NCBI GenBank assembly: GCA_954871525.1
Contig: OX940860.1
Coordinates: 25,018,001-25,082,000, forward strand
Source of the DNA: Parietaria judaica
Taxonomy: Eukaryota > Streptophyta > Magnoliopsida > Rosales > Urticaceae
Direction of reading: 5' to 3'
Length of the DNA stretch: 64,000 nt
Shown: piece by piece, positions 58,011 through 64,000 of the stretch
Layout of the letters: every line of letters starts with the position of its first letter
Numbering within the stretch: position 1 is the first letter of the stretch
The notes under the pieces: model-generated
What the model saw: the letters and a program-made list of their open reading frames with translations, nothing else
Told to the model about the DNA's origin: nothing
The model's database searches: none
Program-made: the position numbers and the translations under genes

Positions 58011-59013
58011 ACCAATTCACGGTACAAACAAATCGATCGCGTCCAATTCATCGCATGGCTTAATCCTTCGAAAACAAAACCTGAATTCGATCTGCATTAG
58101 AAAGCCAAACATCAAACAAACATAGATTAAATACAAATGAAACCCAGTATTTTTATTTTTTTTATTTTTTTATTTTTAAACCTAGCGCTGAAAAATCTCT
58201 ACAATTATCATGGTCAATTGGTCATGGCGTTACAATCGTCAAAACAATTTCCATTTTAGCTCATTAAGTTTCTGACAGCAATACAACAACCAAAGTACCA
58301 AACTAGCTTTCAATAAAGACACCATGTAATAAAAACAGAGACATAAACTAGCTTAATTGCATAGAAAGCCATAATCAATCAAAAGCTCAAACTGGAACTT
58401 CACTTATGGAACATAGCTTTCGAAATTTATCACTTCCTTACACAAATTTCTCGGACAATAACGCACATATATGAAATCAATCACGATTCTAGGGTTTACA
58501 CGGAAGAAGAGAATTACATGTATTTTCAGGTCGGAGATACGAGAACGAGAAGGAGCTGTGATAAGAATCTTCGGTTTTTGGAGCTCGTCGTCGTCTTCTT
58601 CTTCGTCACCGCCGAGCAGTTAGAGAGAGAGAGAGAGAGAGGGGGTATCGAATGGTGGAGGATGACATTGGTGCGGAAGCGCGATGTGAACCGTCGGATT
58701 GGATCGGACGGCTGAGAGTGGTTGATGACAAATCTTTTACCACTTTATCGATTGCGATCAGTGGCTTCGGGTCGTGGGGCCCACCACGCCTACTGTTTGA
58801 GTGATGTACGCTCTAACTTTCTCCCTCATTTAAATCTTTTAATTTTAATAAGATATTTGCGGTAAAAGTACTAGAAATTATTTTCTTACTCTATATTTTT
58901 TTTTCCGACAGTCAATTAATAGTTATAAAATACAACTTTTGTCTTCCCTTTCGGAGCCAATCCATTGCAGCCTGTATCGAGCTCGAAAGAGAAGAAGAAG
59001 AAGAAGAGTGAGA
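58011..59013. promoter_or_regulatory. Divergent promoter and leader region of the FRS3-like and homoserine dehydrogenase genes
   Basis: The two start codons are about 1.0 kb apart, facing away from each other. 58080-58560 is probably the FRS3 leader with an intron (a splice-like AATTACATGT near 58512). A GA microsatellite (58625-58642) and a GC-richer core (58640-58800) follow. 58980-59005 is a GAA-rich leader before the dehydrogenase ATG. Transcription starts were not located. Confidence 0.5.
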
Positions 59014-62000
59014 ATGAAGAAAATCCCTGTGCTTCTCATGGGCTGCGGAGGAGTTGGCCGTGAGCTTCTCCAACACATCGTCACCTCTCGCTCCATTCAT
59101 GCCGACCAGGTTAATCTCCTTCTTCTCTCCCTTCGATTCCATGTCTTCATCAGCTTCGTTCGTCTCTGGATACGAAATCAGTGTCTTACCGGTCGTTCAA
59201 GTGCTGCGTATACATACGTTGCTCTCTGCTTCATGATCGTCGATGTTTAGGGTTGATAGCGGTTTCCATTTGAGTGACATTGCTTGGGTGACAGGGTATC
59301 CATTTGAGAGTGGTTGGAGTGTGCGATAGCAAATGCTTGGCCATTGTGCCTGACGTCTTCACCATGGAACTCACTGATGAATTTCTGTTGGAGCTTCTCC
59401 GAGTCAAGGCGGCTTCGTCTTCCTCGTCTTTGCAGGCTCTGAGAGATTCCGGTATGTCTGTCGACGTTAATGACGGAATTCAGCGCTACTTTTTACGATA
59501 ATTAATTATGAAAATGTTTGAAAGGTGAATGCCAAGTGTTGATGGAATCTGAATTGACCAAGAAGATCATAGACACTGCTGCTCTCTTGAGTAAGCCAAC
59601 AGGTAAAAGCTGTCTTTGAATTCAACATAATATATATCTTGCTTCAAATATTTGATACACAGTATAGTAATTGGCCGTAAACCTCCTCGAGTTTTACAAT
59701 TTTCGTTATTCTCCCCCCAAACTTTACTTTGGTGCATTTTATTTTAGTGCATTTTGCGCCCTGAACTTTCATTTTAGTTCGAGAAAAAATATTCTTTTTA
59801 TTGTAGTCATTTCACCCTCGATGAAGTCCTTTATCTTCTGGTAGTTTTCTGCATCAGGATTGGTTCTCGTGGATTGCTCTGCAAGCTCCGAGACCATTGG
59901 AGTACTAACACGAGCGGTTGAATTCGGCTGCTGCGTCGTCTTGGCGAATAAGAAGCCTTTGACTTCTAAACTGGTATTAAGCCAAGTTAATAGAATATAA
60001 TGTATTTAAAATATGATTATACCATGAATAAATAAAATCTGTTGTAGTTGATATGTTTGAATTGATAATGAGGTGTCCGAAAATTGGTTGCTTTCTCGTG
60101 TTAACAGGAGGAATATAAGAAGCTCGTCTCTCGCCCCCGTCACATTCGGCATGAGTCTACCGTAAGTGAAGTTTTCCTTTAAAAAGAGGAATAGATTGAA
60201 AGAAAGAATAAAATCCCAACCCTACAAGTAAAACTAATAATATGATGGAAATTCATATAATGAGTCAAACTGGTTACTAGGTTTACACGGCCCGAGAATG
60301 CGATCTCGTAATGGGAACTGTGGCAACGAAAAATTAACGCCAAATCTATCCTCCTCAGAGAAAGAAGTGGTTGATATATGATCTCCATTGAGAATGACCA
60401 TTTATACGTAGGTCGTCAAATTATAGCCGAGATTTTCTTGAAACAGGCTTTTTTAGTTACAAAAATCAAACTTAATCACTGAATAATAAATTGCCCGATT
60501 TAATTTGCATAATTAAACCTCAATGACGAAAATAAACCTTGGTCACAAAAACAATAAACCTAGTTCGGTCCACACCCGAGCTCTAAGGTCTGGCCCAGCT
60601 TCTGATCACGCGTTACAGTTCCTTCTTTGATAAGTCTTCTCAAAGAAGGGATACATTATACATAAGTCTCTCGTAGAAGTTATTGCTATTTTTTCTTTTA
60701 TTTATTTTTATTTAATATTTTTGTAGAAGTTATTGCTGATTCGAACAGATTATAATCTATGCTATATTCTATACCATGCCATAAGATGATGATTCTTGTG
60801 ATTTTTTGTGTGGTTTTTGATAGGTTGGCGCCGGCCTTCCCGTCATAGTGTCTTTAAACCGAATACTTGCGTCGGGAGATCCTATTCATCGTATTGTTGG
60901 CAGTTTAAGTGGTACCGTGACTTTGATTACCTACAAACTAGTATTTTTAGATTATATTATTCATTGGAATTCTTCAAAATTATGCATGAACTCATTATTT
61001 TCTTACACGTATGAAGAAATTGGGTTACTTATGTTATTTTGCATTGTATATGTGATAGGCACACTGGGATATGTGATGAGTGAGCTTGAAGATGGCAAAC
61101 CATTTAGCCAAGTCGTTAAAGCTGCGAAAAATCTTGGTTACACAGAACCAGGTTCCTTTCAAACTTGAGATTTCTCCGTTTACGCTTTACTTGCTCGTTA
61201 ATTTACGGTTAAGTAGGGGAACATCGTTCTTTTCCAATAATAAAAAGGGATAATTTTGGCATAAGTACTAAGTGCGCCGGCATATTTCTAGGTTTTTTTT
61301 TTTTTTACTCAACAGTGTCGATGTCTAATTCCATCCATGTCCTGTTAATGTCTGTTACAAGAGGGGCACGTGTATGTCTACAATTAATTCGGAAAATTAA
61401 ATATTCAACACTTATATTAAACTAGATATGTATGTATGCGTGTCTTTAACTTAACAAACGTTAACTTGGCATGGACGGAATTGGACCATGACGCTGTTTT
61501 GAGGCCTTTGAGTGCTAGTGCCGCTAAAAAAAAATAAAAATTGGGAATATAATGAGTAGGAGATTGGGTAATTTCACAAACATCCCTAGTAAAATTTTTG
61601 GTATATTTTGTTAAATGATTATAATATTGAATTATCATCCCGTGTATTTTTTTTTTTTGTATAAGCTTGTTGAAATTTATGTCCCCTAGCAATTGTGATA
61701 GATCCAAACCAAAAACACACGCCAATAAGCCAATCGGGATTTCACCGAGGTTCCAAAGTGATGGATCCCGGAAATTTTATTCCATATCTCACAAACGCTG
61801 CCTGTCCTTCAAGAGCAAGGCACACTCTCCAAAAATGTCTCGAGATATCAAACCAAAATGAAACATAGACGTGTAGATTAGGTTCCTAAACATAATTAGG
61901 CGTTATTCAAAAAATACCAAAAATACCCTTAATGATAAAAAAGAACAAAAAGACATTAAATAAGTCTCGGCTTTCCCTTCCTTCATCGGTGTGTAATTAT

Positions 62001-63854
62001 CGGCTAACAGATTTTCTGTTGATGGTGTAACTGCAGATCCACGTGATGATCTTAGTGGGATGGATGTTGCAAGAAAGGTTTAACTTAATTTTACTGTGAT
62101 TTATTGATTCTTTTGGTTGTTTCAGAGTATAATACTATATTCATGCAAATGCAATGTCTTACTTCGTTTCACGCAGGCTTTGATACTTGCTCGACTTCTT
62201 GGCCGGTGCATTAACATGGACAGCATTAAGGTTAACAGTGAGCTTTGTTCCCTGTTTTATTTTTTCCTTCTTGATTCAAAAGAAAAACTTTCTGTATTTT
62301 ATCACTATATGAAGTTGTTAGACCTTTGATAATCACATACCAATGGAATGGCAACTCGGTCGCTTAGTCTATTATGTTAATCACCATATATGCGCCTTTT
62401 CCTATGTATTTAAGGGATTTGGCTTTGGAGAGCTTCAGTCGTGTTCTCGAATGAACAACCGATTAATTGCTATTTGTAGTTGGTGAATTCCATTGGCTTC
62501 GGTTTCGGGTTCTATCAGAAGTATTGTCTTTAATTTCAATTATAAGATCTTTATTTGGGTTGTATCTTTCTCTTAGGTGGAGAGCTTGTACCCGGATGAA
62601 ATGGGGCCCACTGTAATGTCTGTCCAAGAGTTCTTGCTCAACGGGGTTTCACATCTTGATAAAGATATTCAAGAAAGAGTTCATAAAGCTTCCTTGAACG
62701 GGAATGTGTTGCGCTATGTATGCGTGATTGACGAATCAAGGTCAGACTTTTGTTGCGGATTTTATATAATACAAAATTTATCGGTGTAAAACCGGTTCAT
62801 GAACTTTCCATTTGTTTTCACTTCTATCACATTACTACTAATTGTTGTTTGTTCATAGTCATTCAATGACGGATAACCGATGATCTGTTAGTTTTTCACG
62901 GATTACGGATATGCGAACAGTTTAGAAGATTGAATTCAAACATGTAATGATTGTTCTTTCATTGTTTGAACTTGTTTAGGTGTGAAGTTGGGATTCAAGA
63001 GCTTCCTAAGGATTCTGCTTTAGGAAGACTGAAAGGAAGTGATAATGTGGTAAGTCTCTATCCAAACATCTATTTGCTGGATCGAGTTACTAATAAAGTT
63101 ATTACCAACTATGCCCCTGAATTTATCGGATTGTCGCATTTTCTCTTCTAAACTTATTTTGAACTTATAAGTAGACCAACTGTTTTTTTAAATGTGTTAA
63201 TAGCAATATCCCTGCTGATCATTAAATTGACCGTTCTTCGTCAAACTTTAAGGCACGTTTAAAACACACACGCTACTAATTGGATTGCGTTTCTAATAAA
63301 GTAATTGTCAGCTTTGGCCCCTGAACTTATTGGGTTGTCGCAGTTTCTCTCTAAAACTTTTTATTTCGGAAGCAGTTACCTCCGTGAACTTGGAAAAAGT
63401 AGCGTCAATTCCCTCTATGATAATTAAAATTGACGATTTTCATCAAATTTTAAAGCACGTTAAATGCACATATTGTTTATATACTTGCATGTGCAACAAG
63501 ATCAAAATTTGACGGAAACCTTCGATAGCAGGAGGAAATCGCTACAATTTATGAATTGAAAAAGAAAACTTTTGAAACAAAAAAGTTAAAATAAAAAACT
63601 GCGGCGACACCAAAAGTTCAGGGGGCTACAATGATACATCAATCATTCATTATCTAAATAAGCTGTTGGTGCTTACTTCATACGAACCGTGAAGCTTGCG
63701 ATTCCTAACAAACTTATATTTTTGAAAGCTGGAGATTTACAGCCGATGCTACCCCGAGCAGCCGCTGGTTATCCAAGGTGCTGGAGCCGGGAATGATACT
63801 ACAGCTTGTGGTGTTCTTGCCGATATCCTCGATCTCCGGGATCTGTTTCCTTGA
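59014..63854 (+). CDS. Monofunctional homoserine dehydrogenase
   Basis: NAD(P)-dependent reduction of aspartate semialdehyde to homoserine, the branch point towards methionine and threonine. Twelve exons: 59014-59109, 59295-59451, 59525-59602, 59858-59973, 60108-60161, 60824-60911, 61059-61151, 62037-62077, 62177-62230, 62577-62740, 62980-63049 and 63729-63854. They give 378 residues. The Rossmann motif GCGGVG is at residues 10-15. Other family pieces are [53 protein letters not shown], the signature [14 protein letters not shown] and [18 protein letters not shown]. It resembles Arabidopsis At5g21060. Unlike the bifunctional aspartate kinase-homoserine dehydrogenases it has no kinase, ACT domain or plastid transit peptide, so cytosolic localisation is likely. 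Introns carry dispersed repeats. Confidence 0.94.
61440..61595. repeat. Dispersed repeat shared with 7898-8060
   Basis: Contains ATGGACGGAATTG, GAGGCCTTTGAGTGCTAGTG and CCGCTAAAAAA in the same order as the MOG1 intron copy. Lies in homoserine dehydrogenase intron 7. Confidence 0.5.
62340..62560. repeat. Dispersed degenerate repeat, copy 4
   Basis: A degraded relative of the repeats at 610-950, 40500-40790 and 47370-47690. It shares AATGGCAACTCGGTCGCTTAG and TTCTCGAATGAACAACCG blocks and a closing TTGGCTTCGGTT-type block. Lies in homoserine dehydrogenase intron 9. Confidence 0.35.
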
Positions 63855-64000
63855 AATGATTTTTCATGGCACAAAAAGATCATTTTATTAGTAGCAATGT
63901 GGCCTTTCTCTCAAGATCTTTTCTTTGAAACATTTGATTCACATTTTGTTAATCTGAAAGTTTATCAATCAAATTCACATCATCGGAGAAAGTGTTAATT

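Noticed and set aside
1..64000. CRISPR arrays, operons, bacterial or viral insertions
   Set aside because: No regularly spaced direct repeats, no polycistronic layout and no viral coding regions were seen; all recognised genes are plant nuclear genes with introns or PPR type.

Overview
This window is nuclear DNA from a flowering plant, most likely a eudicot. The genes have many short AT-rich introns with GT/AG borders, and the products are plant-typical: FAR1-related sequence, RTM2-like, DYW-type PPR, DUF639 and plant METE. The intergenic DNA is AT-rich and full of small DNA transposons. I could not name the species. Exon borders were set by hand from splice sites, reading phase and remembered family sequences, with no alignment run.

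Layout. 1-2000 (-): 5' part of a GCP6-like gamma-tubulin complex gene, running off the left edge. 4396-6035 (+): RTM2-like HSP20-domain membrane protein. 6698-9436 (-): MOG1/Ran guanine nucleotide release factor homologue, seven exons. 12691-16090 (-) and 22695-26386 (-): two intact tandem copies of cobalamin-independent methionine synthase (METE). Each has 11 coding exons of identical length and encodes 765 residues, and each has a 5' leader intron and a similar promoter. 26.9-35.3 kb is gene-poor and holds transposon remnants, including a Mutator-type element carrying a broken MAX2-like fragment. 35340-37415 (-): intronless DYW-type PPR protein. 37.6-40.5 kb: two Mutator-type elements, one carrying an SHMT-like scrap. 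40810-48011 (-): DUF639 gene with 11 exons. 48.3-52.9 kb: nested transposon cluster (hAT-like, pogo-like with an inner hAT-like, then a LINE 3' end). 53635-58010 (-): FRS3-like FAR1-related gene. 59014-63854 (+): monofunctional homoserine dehydrogenase, 12 exons, divergent from FRS3.

How the genes relate. METE makes methionine from homocysteine, and homoserine dehydrogenase makes homoserine, the precursor of methionine and threonine, so three genes belong to the aspartate-derived pathway. I see no sign of a co-regulated cluster, and the other genes are unrelated housekeeping or regulatory genes. FRS3 descends from a Mutator-type transposase and sits among at least four non-autonomous Mutator-type elements whose 8-9 bp target duplications are still readable.

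The strongest signals beyond the genes are: (1) a three-copy hAT-like family with CAAGGTTC ends and dense TCGATAA-type subterminal motifs; (2) two Mutator-type elements that appear to have captured gene pieces (MAX2 and SHMT); (3) a pogo-like family that retains the tail of a CENP-B-like transposase; (4) the METE tandem pair.
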